A stretch of 64,000 nucleotides of DNA from positions 40,326,513 through 40,390,512 of the forward strand of contig CAMGYJ010000011.1 in assembly GCA_946122785.1 (NCBI GenBank), given 5' to 3'. The notes beneath the pieces are model-generated. The model was given only the letters and a program-made list of their open reading frames with translations. It did no database searches and had not been told where the DNA came from. Numbering within the stretch: the first letter of the stretch is position 1; each line of letters begins with the position of its first letter. The stretch is from Linum tenue (taxonomy: Eukaryota > Streptophyta > Magnoliopsida > Malpighiales > Linaceae). The position numbers and the translations under genes were made by a program. This document shows positions 33,015-47,776 of this stretch, one piece after another.

Positions 33015-34579
33015 TAAAAAAAAAATATTCCTCTCTAAACTATCTATCATGCACACGATCTTCTCCAGTTGTGAACTTCAATATAATATTATACATGTTG
33101 GGCTATAGTCCAAGAGCTTTAATCACTTCTCAGTATTATAGTTAGTAAAATACGGTACGAAAAGTTAGGTATAAAATATGTATGGGTATTTTATTTTGTC
33201 TTTAAATTAATGTTATGTTAATAGTACGTTAATAGTGTAAATATATAAAATTTTAATTATTTTATAAACATATGAATATATAAATAATATTAAAGTTAAC
33301 AATTTAATTTATTAAATACGGATATTAAACATATAATACGTTTTTATTCGTGTTTAGTATGAGAGCCATCAAATGAACATAAAAATTGAAATGACCTGAC
33401 AATAATACGGATACAAAAGTTTTAAAACAGATATAATACATACGGGTACAAATACGTGTATTAAATGGAGTATTTACTAACTATGCTCAATATATATAAT
33501 CCCTCATTTTGACATAATTATGGAAACTAAATAATTAGAACAATTGGAACCTTGATCAGTCAAGCAATCATTCGAGCTCGAGCTTGACTCATTTATAAAC
33601 GAGCCGAGTCAAGTCGAGTTCGAGCTGGCTCATTTATTAAAATCTACTTGACTCATCATTAAGATCAAGAGTTTGGCTTGAGCTTAACTCTATGATAATT
33701 TATAAATTAAACACTAATATTTGTATGTCATATATGATACATACTGATCTCATGACATATATGAAACAACTTTGCTCACATACTCAAATGTTAAACATGT
33801 GGTATATGAAATTTAATAAATCTATGAATTATCAATTAGACAACTCATAAGATATCGATTGATTTTCTCATAATTCGGTAATCCAGTTGTCTCACTTATC
33901 TCAATGTTAAGACATCACATAAACTCAAAACAAGAGAGTTCATGAGTTGAACTCAACATACCACCTAGTCGTGCTAGTTCACAAGTCTCACAAGCTGAAC
34001 AAGACTTAACAATCCATTATAGAAAATTAGTCTATCATTTTGATCTCTATTTAATTCCACGTAATAAAGACCATGGCAAAGATTGAATAACAAAAATTGC
34101 TATAAAATGATTAACTAATTAACAGTAATAGGTTGAAGTTATCTTTCTGCAATACTCTTGTGTAATGATGAACTCAAACAATGAGAACAAAATCGTGGCA
34201 GTAAGGTTTACTTGATAGGATTTTAATCTTTGCCTAGAAGTTTCCCAAGGTATGCTATATGAGATGAGGTTTTTAGGCAGTTCAATCCTTAATTAACGTG
34301 GTTTTCATGTAGCCTGGCCGTTTTAATGCAAAATAACATAACATAGCATAGCATAATCATATTGATACACATACAAAAGCAGTAACAGTGCGCAAAGAAG
34401 GCGAAATTAAAAAGTTAGATGACTAACTAACACTTCTTGGTGGGTATGTAAAGAATAACACAAAATCAACTAACGAACTCTATCCTCATGAAGGTGTATG
34501 TCATGTGTATATATCTTTCTTTCATATACAACATCTCTCTCTGGTAGCATTAAAAACCTGCTCAGCTCTTGCTCTTGCG

Positions 34580-35234
34580 CTACATAAATGCAAGTGCACC
34601 CTCTCAATTAATACGCTCTTCTCCCTCTCCCTCTCCCCGCAATAACTTGTCTTGTCAGGCTGCCCACACCTGTTTTCCTCCCTCTTCCTTTCCCTTTCCC
34701 TTTCCCTTTCCCTTTCCCCCACTTCTCCTTGTTCCTCCATACCATCTCTTCTCTTCCCCCCCTTTGTCCTTTGATCTGTTCAAAATCTCTTCCTTGATCG
34801 TCTCTCTTCTTCTTCTTCTTCTTCTCCCTTGTCTATCTAGGAGTCATTATCTCATCAAGAAAAACCCTACTTTCCCCTCTCTTCTCTCTCGGCCCTACAT
34901 AAATGCAAGTGCACCCTCTCAATTAATACGCTCTTCTCCCTCTCCCTCTCCCCGCAATAACTTGTCTTGTCAGGCTGCCCACACCTGTTTTCCTCCCTCT
35001 TCCTTCCCCTTTCCCTTTCCCTTTCCCTTTCCCCCACTTCTCCTTGTTCCTCCATCCATCTCTTCCTCTTCCCCCCTTTGTCCTTTGATCTGTTCAAAAT
35101 CTCTTCTTTGATCGTCTCTCTCTCTTCTTCTTCTTCTTCTTCTTCTTCTTCTTCTTCTTCTCCCTTGTCTATCTAGCAGTCATTATCTCATCAAGAAAAA
35201 CCCTACTTTCCCCTCTCTTCTCCCTCGATCGGCC
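34580..35234 (+). repeat. 313-bp tandem duplication, pyrimidine-rich, copy 2
   Basis: Copy of 11864-12514. The second half starts at 34895, a 315-bp spacing, because of small indels. Confidence 0.8.
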
Positions 35235-35360
35235 CTCCTTTCCCACATCATTAAGAAGGAGAAGAACTGAAGAAGACACACTCACTCGTCCCAACAGTCA
35301 AACCAGTCCGGCCGAGCTCTCTTCCCGGAGCTGAAAACTTAAGCTCCTGTTTCCGACCCA

Positions 35361-35391
<31 letters not shown>

Positions 35392-36496
35392 CCCTATTCT
35401 CTTATCGTTTTCCGGGGGTAAGTTCTTCTTGTTGTTCACCTTCCTAGCTATCATCCGTACGTAGCGTGGTTTACACTACTGATATATATGGGTCTTGATT
35501 CCCAATCAGATCTGATCCACCATAAATGCTGATGGAGGACTAGCTAGCTAGGAGTTATTATGTTTACTTACGTCATTGTTTTTACGAGTAAAGAGAGGGA
35601 GTGATCTAGTGGAAGAAGCCATCTCTCTCCTTTTCCTTTCTCAGACTTGTAATGTAATGACTAATGAGAGACCCTCCTTTGTTTGTTTTCCAGAGAATCT
35701 CGTCGGTCAGGGCCAAAAAACAAACAAAGGGACATTTCGGCTTAGTATTGTATTTGAGGTTCGTTTTCCCAACCTTACAAAATATGAGAGCATGAATTGA
35801 ATGGTCAGACAGCTAGGTTCCTGTTTCATTCACGCGGCAAGAGAAATGCTTCAAATAATCTGTCTTTTCTTTTCTATGTTATGGTTTATAAATAGGGCTC
35901 ATGTCGTCGTAAATGGTCACTAAATTAATTGTAGTTGCTGCTATAACAAAAAATCGCAGTAAAATTAGTTTAAAAATGCCTATCACTTGCATTTCTCAAT
36001 TCAAATCCATTCGTCAGTACTCTCGATGATCTCAACTACCAGAATTTTGTTAAATATATGAATAGTAACTGATTTGGCTGTCCCTTGGCGGGTCAATCGA
36101 ATCGGTAAAGGGGTTTTGGTGTTGTGATGAATTATATTTATGGGTACGGTTAAGTTTGTTCCAATTGTACTTTAGCTACTTTATTTCATTAGTGATTGGA
36201 CCGTTGGTCCAATTAATTGTAGTTTAGCTCATAAGCAGTTGGTTAGTTTGTTCTTCTACGTGACTACTTGTTTCATTAATTATCTCCATCTATTCATGTA
36301 CCTAATTAACTAGAGTTAGTGTGCCCAGCTTATGAGCTAAAATACATACTTCTAATTAAGTTAACAATCCCCCAGCCAAATGTTTCACGACCAAAGTTAG
36401 ATAGTACTAACTAGAAATGGACCGATCTAATCAAACCGGTTTGACTTATGAATGTACATCGTAAAATACATACTTCTAATTAAGTTAACCAAAGTT

Positions 36497-36652
36497 GATC
36501 GGGTTGCGGGTCGATCGGGTTGCGGGGAAAATCTGGTTCGGGTCGATCGGGTTGCGGATCAAACGGGTTACAGTTTGATCGGGTTGCGGATCAATCGGGT
36601 TCGGGTTGATCGGATTGCAGGTTACAACAGGTCGGGTTGCGGGTTGTTCGGT
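36497..36652 (+). repeat. GATCGGGTTGCGG minisatellite, copy 2
   Basis: Copy of 13773-13925 with small indels. Copy 3 of the unit ends before this repeat. Confidence 0.85.
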
Positions 36653-38051
36653 CCAAAACCATTAAGTTTTTTTAATTAGTTATTACACTAATTTAAAACA
36701 AACTCATCGGTCACCATTTTGCAATGAGGCTGGGCCTGGGTTCACGCAACCATTTTGTATTTTGCCTTCTTAACTAATGTCAATTTATTAAAGAATTAAA
36801 AAAATATATTGTTAATACTATATATATTTTTTGTTACCAAAAAGAAGTCTGGGAGGGAATTTTGGCCTTTGGACAAATATAGTGTGGGGGATTTAAAAGT
36901 GTTTTGCGGGCTTGGGGAGGGAATTTTGGACCAAATTTGGGCGGGGTTTTAAAAGTTCTTTTGTGGGTTTGGGGAGGAAATTTTGGGACAAATATTTGGG
37001 GATTGAATTGTTGAATTTTTATTTAAAAATTTTCCCTTAATTTTTTGGTGAACATTTTGTTCTTCCTTTGATATTTATTATTATAAATGATAAATTGTAT
37101 ACCGATTAACAAGTTTGTTGTTCGATCCATTGGTCGGGATGTCATTTGAATATAATATATTTACGATGTACATTCATAAGTTTTCAAAATATTTTAAATG
37201 TTTTTTTACTAAATAGCTAAATTAATTGTTAAAAACAAATTAAATAATAAAATATAAAAACCAAAATATCTATCATAAAGCATAACCATGAAGAATCCTA
37301 AACCCTTATCCTATAACACCATCAACCATACATTACCCTAAACCACAAGATTAAGTCATTTACCCTAAAACTAACCTCAACCCTTTACCATAACCCAAAC
37401 ACTAAACTCTAAACCATGACCTTATACCCTATACACTAACCGTAAACAATGAACCATAGTTATATGTTATGAAATTATTTGTATAAACTATAACGTATGT
37501 TATGTGAAGAATGTAAGATAAGTCAATTTTAGATTCGGTTATTGAGAAGAGCATACGTCCTAATCCTCCTAACTCTAAACCACGAGTCCACGACCGTATA
37601 CCCTATGCACTAACCTTAAACCATGAACTATAGTTATATGTTATGAAATTGTTGGTATAAACTATAACCTATGTTATGTGAAGAATGTAAGTTAAGTCAA
37701 TTTTATATTCGATTATTGAGAAGAACATACGTCCTAATCCTATTATTTTCGATATGGTAGAACTTAGTAAGCAAATTGTTATGTGTCTTCTTATGATTTG
37801 AGTTAGGTTATGAGTTATGACTTATGTGCTATTACGAATCTTCTTATGTTAGGTTAATATTTTGACAATGTTATGTGACTAGTTATATTATGTGTGGAAG
37901 AAAAATGATGTAATTATTAGGTACTGGTATATGATCGGTTTAATAAGTCAATCATGTTTTTCATATGTATGTGTGTTATCTATATATATTATTTATACAC
38001 ACCAACCAAACACTAAACGAATTTGTGTATGTTTTGGACAACCGCTGAAAT

Positions 38052-39480
38052 AACCATCATAAATCATATTTATGTCGGTTCAAAATAGAGTCAATTCATT
38101 AAAGAAAAAACACATTTTTTATTTTAATTGTAACATTTGTCTCGGTTGACTAACCAACTCAAATCACCACTTTTTTTATAAAAAAATTGTCTGGGCCAGA
38201 CGCATCTAGTCGCCGGTCTGTTTCAATCTCCGTTAATCTATCCACCCGCCCGGCTTGTTTTTTTCTCACGAAAATCCAGCCACCACGACGAATCTCCATC
38301 CACCCTCCACGTCGTTCACCTCACGAAAATCACCCACTTTGGGTCTCAAATCCTCCCCACCGGCCATTTTGCGTCTCACGCCATGGCTCTCCGCTGGATC
38401 TTCGCCGCCTGGCTCTGGATCTCCAACGGATCTTCAACAAGCTGCCTCTAACCGTTCTTCTGTAGAGCATGTCGGAAACCTAGAATCTCAAGCTTGCTTC
38501 TCCAGAAGCAATCGTCTTTCTATATTGTTTGGAAACCCAGAATCTCCTGCTGCCTTTGCAAGCCATTGGACCCAGAATCTCCAGCTCCTCTCAATTCGCC
38601 AGCGGCCCTCCCCTGCTTTCCTCCCCTCTTTCTATGAATACCAACATGGCTATGGAAAAGGAACCACCAGATCCAGAAAACACAAGGGCACCCACAAACC
38701 CAGGCACATAGAAAACAGAATCCCAAATCCAAACCCAGCTCACCCTCGCTCAAGCCCTTCATTTTCCCTCCTCCCAGCCACTTTACCACCGCCTCCACAA
38801 CCCCCCTGAGTTGCGCCGCTGTGGCTTCTAGTGTGGCTTTACCACCATTTGAAATCAATTAAAACTGGACCCAACACATGCCTGGCCTTCATTTTGTGGA
38901 GAAGAAGGAGACGAATCGCAAAATCGGGACACTGGTGGAGACTAAGAAGCCTGCGATGGGAGAGTTTTAGGTTGAGTTGGTAGTGGTCGTCACCATGGAT
39001 AGAGTAGAGGGGAAATTTGTGGAGAAAAGAGGAACAATGAAGAGGGAAGCGACTAATCAGGTTAGGGAAAAAGAGAGACGGATAAAAATCTACACAAGGC
39101 CACATTGGGAGGGAAATCTCCCGCTTGGGAAATTTTGTCCAGGATTGAAATATTGAGAGCCAATTTGGGTGGGAAGGGGGTATTTGGGCGGGTATGTGAA
39201 AATATTTTATAGTCAATAACCCAAAAAAATTGAAATTGAACTTTGTGCCAGTAAAGAAACGACTCAATTTGAATAATTGTGCTGATTTTGGCAGACTCAA
39301 ATGTTAAGTGACACAAATATTAGAGAATTGTGTCGGTTGCAAATTTAACCGAAATAAATAGCAAAAGAATGGCATCGGGCACTTACCCGACTCAAATAAC
39401 CGACAAAAATTCTAAAATTTGTGTCGTTTAAGTTAACCAACACAAAGCAACCGGTGGAAAACAATGTTTTTCTTGTAGTG
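38052..39480. mobile_element. CACTA (EnSpm-type) element 3' part, copy 2
   Basis: Copy of 15330-16757. The terminus is at 39468-39480. One extra C near 38250 shifts the small internal frame. Confidence 0.65.
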
Positions 39481-39638
39481 AAATGTTTATAACCCTTTTA
39501 GGATTTTTATTTATCTACTAAGACAGACAATGAGACTATTATAGTATTATGTGGTTCAATTTAATGGCAATTTTCAACACAAAGTAGAGCTTTATTCTTG
39601 GTGGGAAAGATGAAAAAATAATAGGGCAAGTCACGTAA

Positions 39639-39697
<59 letters not shown>

Positions 39698-41722
39698 ATA
39701 CGACTCGTATGCTCCAGACGCATAGTATGCTCCAGTTTTTCACACCGTTGATCTAATCTTACGTTCATGATTTATTATAATAAAGATATTTTATTATTAA
39801 TAATTATAATTACTAATCGCACCCCTTTAATAATTATACGTACATCATAATTACTCAAACTATTTTTATCATCATAAATGATATTATGATACCTTATTTC
39901 TTTTAATCATACGTTTAAGCATCCCATTGATTAAATAAAACTAAAGCTTAATGTTTATACATCGTCGTCGTCATCACACAAAGGCCAAAGCTACCTTCCT
40001 CATCAACTTCATCGAAGCCCATCCTTGTACCAAGCCACATCCCGCCAACATCTTCATCATTAAAACACACAGTAGCCACTAACAACACCATCATAACTAA
40101 AAAGGGAACAAAACTCCATCGGTAAAATCAGCTGTGCGATTTTCGGATAGTAGCGTTCTTACTTGCTCGCTTCCTTCACCAATCACCATCACTAACAACA
40201 CCTATTGCTCGCTTCCTTCGTCCTCGTCCCGACGTTCTCGACCGCCATGGCCTCCCACCCCAGCAAATCAAGCTTCGCCTTACCGTTAAGCTCCATCGTC
40301 GACGGTTCCCGCAAGGCCCTACTGTCTCGACCCCAATAATGATGATTTCGTCGGGTAATAGGGACGGTTAGGAATCAATTACATGAATTAGATTCTTAAT
40401 TTAGTATTTTATCTCTTCTTGCACCCCCCCCCCCCCCCCCCCCTCATCTTCTTCTTGCTCCAGCTCTATTATTCATCAACTGCAGAAAATAGAGAGAGAG
40501 AGAGAGATAGAGAGAGAGAGAGGAGTCGTTCTTTTTTATTATTTATTGGCTTGTGGTTCTATGGCATAATTATTTAGACACAAAGCTCTTTGTTTTTTGC
40601 CCCCTCTTTATTGGTAAATAAAGCTCCCTTTTACTAGCTTCATTATGTAACTCGGTTGTAGAACATCGTGACCAGAGGGGAAGAGGTAGAGGAAGACGAT
40701 GAGTAGCATCTTGGGACTGCGATGGAGTTTTTTGATGGGCCAGAAACTTATATTGGCTTGGCACACACGATGACGCTTGAAGCTCCGTCACTATTTTTCC
40801 ATAAGCTATTAATTGGGCCGAGTACGTGTATGAGCTCAAGTAATTAAGGCTGGAATAAATCACAAGTTAAAATAATTTAAACCAGTCCAATATATAAACA
40901 ATTCTTGTATCGGCATATCCTCTTTCATCAAAAGTTGTACCTGTTGCTATAACTTGAAGACAGATTATTTGTCATCGGCTGGAATCATGGGTCTGGCTAT
41001 AACCTTTTCCTTTGGATATGGTTTGTGACATTTTTTTTTCTAGGTTGGATTAGGTTAGGTCGTCTGGAGAAGGTAATATACATACATTCTCAATCTATGT
41101 AATCGGTGTGTTCATTACTTTTTGCATTTTCGATGTCCCAATTGGTTTTAACATCACCATTGTCTGCGTATACCTGCTAACCTTCCTACTCGTTGCACCA
41201 TTGTTGAATTTTCGCGCTCATGTGCATGAGAGGTGGTTTGCTAACATGCTTGACTCCTTTGAATTTGAGTCTTTGATAATACTTGAAAAGTATCTACTAT
41301 TTCAACCGAAACTATGATTTTGTTGACAATACTATAGCGGGTAAATTGAGATTATTAAAATCAAGTTCATGTCTAGTCAGTGGAAATATTTAATTCCATT
41401 ATTGATCACTAAGATTAGTTAAATAGGTCAATTTGTTCATTCTCCATTACCTTCCGTTAGTCTCCACTGACAACATCAGTTTTTTGTTGACGTGGCTAAC
41501 AAAACTTACAAAGTCAGCCAAATTTGACACACCATGTCATAAAACCTAACCCGACACGTCAATAACCCTAACTTGCAACCCGACCCCTTTTTTCACTACG
41601 AATGTGTAAGAGGAAGGAGAAACTATTTCTAGATAACGTAAAGAGCAAACGTGAGGCAAAGAGGAAGGAAAAGAATAATCATCATGTGGTGGGGTGCACA
41701 CGAAACTATTTCTTAGTATCTA

Positions 41723-42120
41723 CCAAGGTTGTCAACCTGCGGGTTGAACCGAACCTGGTCGAGCTAGTGGATGAAGGGTTAACGGGTCATCCGTTTTACC
41801 CCGAAAATATGAAAAGAGTCATTATATTGTACTTATCCTGATAAATTATATCAAATCTCATCTAACATATGAGTAATAACATATAACATTACACCAAAGT
41901 AACATATCGTACTTAGATCCAACATATAGTGAAAATTCACACACACTTATATAATATCAATATTCAAATGTTCAACTAAGGATTCCAAATATTGAGTTAA
42001 GCGAAAAGAAAAATAAGAAAATAGGCGCATTTCGCAAACCAAAGAAAAAATAGCACAATTTGACCTTTAACCCGATATCCTGTGGCACAAGTGGGTCAAC
42101 CCGTGGGTTGACAACCTTGG
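41723..42120. mobile_element. MITE C, copy 2
   Basis: Copy of 18997-19394 with the same terminal repeats. Absent from copy 3, which is truncated earlier. Confidence 0.6.
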
Positions 42121-42989
42121 GATCCACACATATTTCTCATCTTTTGACCTCTCTAAAATTATTTTTGTTCCAAATAAATTTTACGACTCTATCTTTTAAT
42201 TATTTAGACTCAAGTATTCATTTTACTATATTTATAATTCATTTATAAAGTATTTTCTCTATGTTATGTAAAAGATTTCAATATCGACCTTATTTTTCCA
42301 GATAACATATAAGAGTAGGTCGAACTGTCCCGCGCGAGTATAATCCGGCATGACCCGCACTTAATTCGGAGTGAGTATGGGCATTGAGGTACCTTGTTTG
42401 GCTTCAACCTTAGTAGTGTCTAAACCGCTAGTCTTCAACCTATATGTCCTAAGTTCGGATGTCTTAAGTTCAACCTGTATGATAGCAACCCGTAGATTCA
42501 TGACCCAACCCATGTTACAATTATTGTACTGAGTTTCATACACCAAACATATTGTATAGGATATCATATTAGCATTTTGTGTAGCTTATAAGGAATAACA
42601 TCTTCAACTTTGTTCGGTAAATGTTTCTCAAATGTATTTACCTTATCCAACATGATCACAAACAAATCGTAAGATGCTAATATTGTTGAGTATTTTGAAT
42701 TTAGTATTTTAAAAATCAAAGTATATGAATTGGATGATTAAACCGACTAAACCTAAACCACCAGTCCATCAACCCTAATTTTTAGTTGGGGTGAAATTGG
42801 AAAGAAGTAATTAGTAATTACATTTAAGATTCCCTCCACATTTTCGTTCCAAGCGGGAAGGAGACAAAATTGAATATTTTTTAATTTCACTTTTCCATTT
42901 TCACAAAACCATTTTGTTCTATCCGCCAAAATTTTGGCCTCTTCCTATCATGAGAAGCCGCCCATTATCTCATTTGTTCTAACCCTCGA

Positions 42990-45916
42990 GTGCTCCAACC
43001 CACAGTCTTGCAAGCAGTCCTCACCCCCTCGTTTCAGTTTCCAATCAACCCACTTTTCCTAAACAAATACACCAGGTCTTCGAGGCCCAGCTCGGCGAAG
43101 GTGGTCCCTCTGGAAGACACAACCGAGTTATTCAAAGTTGGATATTGCTCCTCCTTCCCCCGTTCAGATTTATGGGTTAAAAAACTTAATTGATTATGCT
43201 CCACGATATGTTTGATCGTGCTTCGGAGAGTTCTCTGAGTAGTGGGGTTTGATTGATTAGAATTGGTTGAAAGAATGGTGTCTTTCGTTGAGTTATACCT
43301 TATATGTGGATTGTTTTGTTTTGTTAAAATCAACTTTCTGTTTGAAATGCAAAGAGTAGAATTTCTTATAATTAGCAATTAGTTGTCTTTTGAGCAGGAT
43401 GTGAAGGGAAAGGTAGCGATTTTGAATTTTGAGTTGTGCTTTCTGTGCGCAGGGACGCCAAGGCTCTGCAGGAGAAGTTGGCTAAGAAAGCAGCGCAAGC
43501 CGCATAGGAGAATCTTACAGAGGTGAAGGGAACGCTAAGAAATATTGACATGGACTTTGATCTGAAAGCAAGTTGTTTATTTGATCTTTTTGTGGCCTTG
43601 ATTTCTCAGTTGCTTTTTCCTTACATTAGGTTGATAATATTTCTCAAATTAGAAAGCTGAATCAAATGTATTGCTAACTAGAATAGATTGTTGCGTAGAT
43701 ATGTGGTAGATGATTGGTATTCCATCGAGACGTGCCGAATGAGAGTGCTAATTCTATGATTGTTGCGTAGATATGAGGTTTCGACACTTCTCAAACGCTA
43801 TTGGAATTTGATGATGGGCTTTTAGAAAAGCAACTAATTTTAGTTTTCTGCTCCTACTGAAAGGTGATGTCATATTTCCGTGTTAATGTGTTGTTAAGAG
43901 TATCACTGACAAATTAGCAGTTTACAGGTTCCTCAAAGTGATGGCCATGGTATGGGATGGAGGCTAAAGTTGTTCGAACAGGAGGGTGAGTTGTAAGAAC
44001 TTCCTTCTAATCCATTTATGATTCATTATTCTGTTATTTCTATGAGAGGTTTCTTCAGTGTTTGGAGAGATGCTCGTGTTAGTTGGAAATCTGGTCGATT
44101 TGGGGCTTATGAATTGGTTTCTGAAAATGGGTATATTTCAGATTTCCATTTCACCATATGCTTGATAGTGCAGATTCGTTAGTTGTCTGAGCACTAGGGT
44201 TGGATTAATATAACTTGGTGGAAGAAATGTCATAGTTGGTTGAACTTAACCTTCTGCTTTTTTGACCTCTTGCAGGGTATTAATAGAGGGTGAATTGTGG
44301 AGTATATGGCTGATGAAGGAAAACATGGGTGCAAATTTCTCACCTCCTTTAAAGAAGAGGTTGTGGCAAGGTTAGTCAATCCAGACAATAGGAAATTAAA
44401 CCCGATCTAGAAAATATGCAACGAGTCATTATGTAATTGCACTGTACATGATCTGCAGACATTATGTAATTAGAAGGCAGGCAATTAAAGTTCCAATCTT
44501 TTTCAAGACTGTTCCTGAATTCAGAATTTGTATATACTCTACAGGATCTGCTGACATTATGGGCAATGGCAAGAAAGGAGTTCGAAGGCTTGCATTCCCA
44601 GTTGTAGAGTGATCTCACACAATTTGTAGCAGATGTTGTTCTACTTAGAATCTATCTTGTTTAGAGTTTTATAGCATGAAACTCCTCTACAAAGAATTCT
44701 GCTTGCATCAGCCTGGGTATTCTGATTATGTAAAATATCAGTGTTTCTCCCTGACAGTGTTCATTGATTCATATATGTTTTGTAGGCATTCCGGTTGAGG
44801 AGATGGCGAGGAGGCATTTTCAGTTTAACCAGGTGTTTGGTCGTACTGCCACCCAAGGTGATTTTTGCTGACTTGTAGACCACAAATGGGTTGCCTTTTT
44901 AACTACGGATCTAGCCGTGTTGAGTCTAATGCTTGTCAGCAACTGAACTATTCATTACAGATTATGTGCTACAATGTATGCATTTTCTCTTATGGCTAAG
45001 AAGAGAAATTATGCACTTGTCCCTTACTACAGTTGCTTACTAATGACCATTTTTATTAAATTTGACATGAATGAATCATAATCTGGTTGATTGGGGCCTA
45101 TGAATTGGTTGCTTACTAATTAAGATTTTGAACCGCTTTATTATCACCTTTGTGAAATCATGTGGCCTTCTGCAAGCTGATAAGTTGCTATTAACAATTC
45201 AGGTTATGCGTAGGGGGTGAGCTCTAGGATAGAATACTTACAAGGTTTGATTTCTCTCCATGTTCTAGTTATACTTGATATTTTAGGATGTATCTTTGTA
45301 GATTAGCTATTTTAGGTCTAGTCTCTTTTTTGTACTGGGGGAGCTCAGGGACGGTACTTGTTGTTCTTTTGAGGTTGAAAATACCCAGAAGATGATGCAA
45401 AGGCGGTAATTGTGCAGATATTGAATGTTGTATCTTTCTGTCATCTACAAGGTGTGGTGCATTGTGATCAAAAGCAGTTATAATACATGCAGTAGATATT
45501 AGGATAGTTGGCAAAGAGAGAAATGCGTCTTTATAGCAATTACGGGTTTCTCATCCCAACCTAACCATTATCTATAGAATTGCTAACAGTAGATGGGACT
45601 AAATTTTTTTAGAAGATTGATTACACCACGGAAGCTGAATGGATCCAGATTCTTCTGTGGTTGTTGTAATGAGGATTTTTTGTAGACTAGACTTTTAGTG
45701 ATGCTCGGTTTCAGAATTTCACACTAACTCATTAAGTGAGATGTTGAGCACCAATACATGTTGTTAAGTATTTCACCCATTGTTCTGACTTCTTATAATG
45801 GGTTCGTTAGCTGGTTCTCCCATGCTTTTCATTTTCTTTTTCCCTTTCCTTAAAAATCCAAGACTGAATTGAACCATTTCCTTATTGTTGCAGCCTCGCG
45901 CATATTTTGACCCCAG
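42990..45916 (+). pseudogene. Decayed multi-exon host gene, spanning the copy 2/3 boundary
   Basis: Same blocks as 20264-23190, shifted by 22726 bp, with the same splice-like borders and lesions. No difference that would restore a frame was noticed. Confidence 0.35.
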
Positions 45917-46291
45917 AGGTTGATCTATTCATGTACTCAGAAGTCAGAATAGGAATGTTGATTGAGGTTCATGTTTCCTGTTCTTTTTTATTGCATCAGC
46001 TGCAAGGCTCTCTCATAGTTCTTGATAGGATGGGTTAGATTAGAGATCCTTGTGCTGCTACGAAATGGGATGCTTGGGAAGGTTAACATGCTGGCCAGAC
46101 ATAAATGATACCGACCTTATAATATCCCGAATGTGAGTATTTATCTTACTTTCTAGAACTAGTGAATGTTGTCCTGGTTTCCCTCTTCTCTAATTGTGCC
46201 TTTGTTCTCCTATATTATTACAGAGATCTTGGCATCCCTCTCTGACTGCTGGTTTCTCAGTCAGGACAAGTTTCCGGGATGGCAGGCTTCC

Positions 46292-46829
46292 CTTTCAAAA
46301 CAACATGGTAGCAGCAAATTCCCAAGGTTTGCTCGTTCATGTGGACTGTATACCAAAAAAGGATCTTAGCGTCGGATGCATTGAAGAGGTATGGATGGGA
46401 GCTACCGAGTAGATGTGTTTTGTGTTTGACAGCCGAGAAAGACATTGATCATATCTTTATCAGATTTAGCTTTGCGAAGTTGTGGGAACTCATTAGTAAG
46501 TTTAGAGTGGTATATCAATAGCAAATGCAGAATGGTCTCAGCAAAAACCGAAGAATCCAAGTGAGTGGTGTACAAAAAATTACTACATGCACTCTGCTGG
46601 AGTTTGTGGAAGGAGAGAAACGCTAGAATCTTTGAGGAGGTTTCAGCCATGCCGCAGGTTGTTTGCTATATAATTGGCTGTCAACTAACAAGTTGGCTAA
46701 TTAGTACAATGAAAGTAGAGCGGGAAGTTGCTGAAGGATGGCTTGCTTTACTAAAGAGAAGGTTGCTTCTGTCACAAAGACTGGAACCAGGCTTAATTAG
46801 TAGAGAGGTGGATGGCAGCAAATGAATTG
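46292..46829 (+). pseudogene. LINE 3'-end relic (zf-RVT region), copy 3
   Basis: Third copy of the same zf-RVT relic, with pieces at 46339-46521 and 46565-46825. Its translation is unchanged from copies 1 and 2. Confidence 0.75.
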
Positions 46830-47351
46830 AGTCTAGCGACAGGCTACTTCTGTCTATGTGTAGAGCCAAGAACTGAGAGCCTGAGAGCTAGTTGTTGTGA
46901 TCTTTTACGGGGTGCAAGGGGCAATGAATTCTCTTTGTATGCTATTATTGGTTTTTGGGGATTTGTTTTGGGATGTTGCTGGTGACAATGGTCCCTTGCC
47001 AGTGTTTCTTTTTTAATGGTTGATAGTGAATGGTTGTCGACTCTTGAAAGAATGGTCCCTCTGGTGTATAGTGAATGTAAGCTGCCAATTAACTTTTGAC
47101 TCCATGTAATGTAAGCTGCCAATTAAGCCTTCAGCTCAACCACCAAAGCAGAAGCAGCATCGAGCTATGATTTGAGATTTTATAGCTCAAAGAATCTGCT
47201 ACTTAAGCCTATAGAGGTCCCCCTCAGACTATTTAAGCTCCTTCTTCCAGTAAAGAGCATCTCGCTCCTTTGCTCAATGCCTAGGAACAACCCCACCTTT
47301 TCCCCTCTAGATTCTCAACCTGCAAACAAAAAAGGATCCACAAGAAACAAC

Positions 47352-47570
47352 TCAGAGCTTGTTGCCATTTGTTAATCGAACTTCACTGAAGTATGATATA
47401 GAGAAGTTACACCCGAGGCATTTAATTCCTAGTGAGGTTATTAATTGATGGTCCGAAACTGAAGCTAAATCTTTCTTCGCAGCTTCTTTGCATCCACTTC
47501 CAGCTTCGTCGTGGATGTTTCTGCTGCCGTTCTTGTTCGATGGTCCGACACAAGGAAAGCACCCACCCAT
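47352..47570 (-). pseudogene. Possible receptor-like cytoplasmic kinase N-terminal fragment, copy 3
   Basis: Same fragment as 1913-2131. The start codon is at 47570-47568 and the translation is identical. No kinase domain is present. Confidence 0.35.
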
Positions 47571-47776
47571 ATCAAATTCGGCCAAATCGAACGTGATCCA
47601 CCACCACGAAACCTGAATCCAAGAAATCCTTCTCCAATCTTTCTCACCACCACAATCAAATAACGAACAATAATTAGAGCAATGAAAGCCCAAAATAGAA
47701 GAAGAAACAGAGAAATTACTACTTGTGTTTAATTTTAAATATAGATTCAAGAATATAAATCCATACCAGACAATGT

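Larger units (their letters stand above)
27374..33035 (+). mobile_element. L1-type LINE insertion with nested Mutator-like element, copy 2
   Basis: Copy of 4656-10316. The 12-bp target duplications are at 27374-27385 and 33024-33035. It differs mainly by many one-base homopolymer indels, which fragment the reading frames much more than in copies 1 and 3. Confidence 0.9.
22714..45439. repeat. 22.7-kb tandem unit, copy 2
   Basis: This is a full head-to-tail copy of 1-22713 (22726 bp against 22713 bp). The order of all elements is conserved. The second half (about 36-45.4 kb) is almost base-identical to copy 1. The part from about 27.3 to 35.8 kb carries dozens of single-base indels, nearly all in homopolymers, that break frames still open in copies 1 and 3. 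This may be assembly consensus error rather than real decay. Confidence 0.97.
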
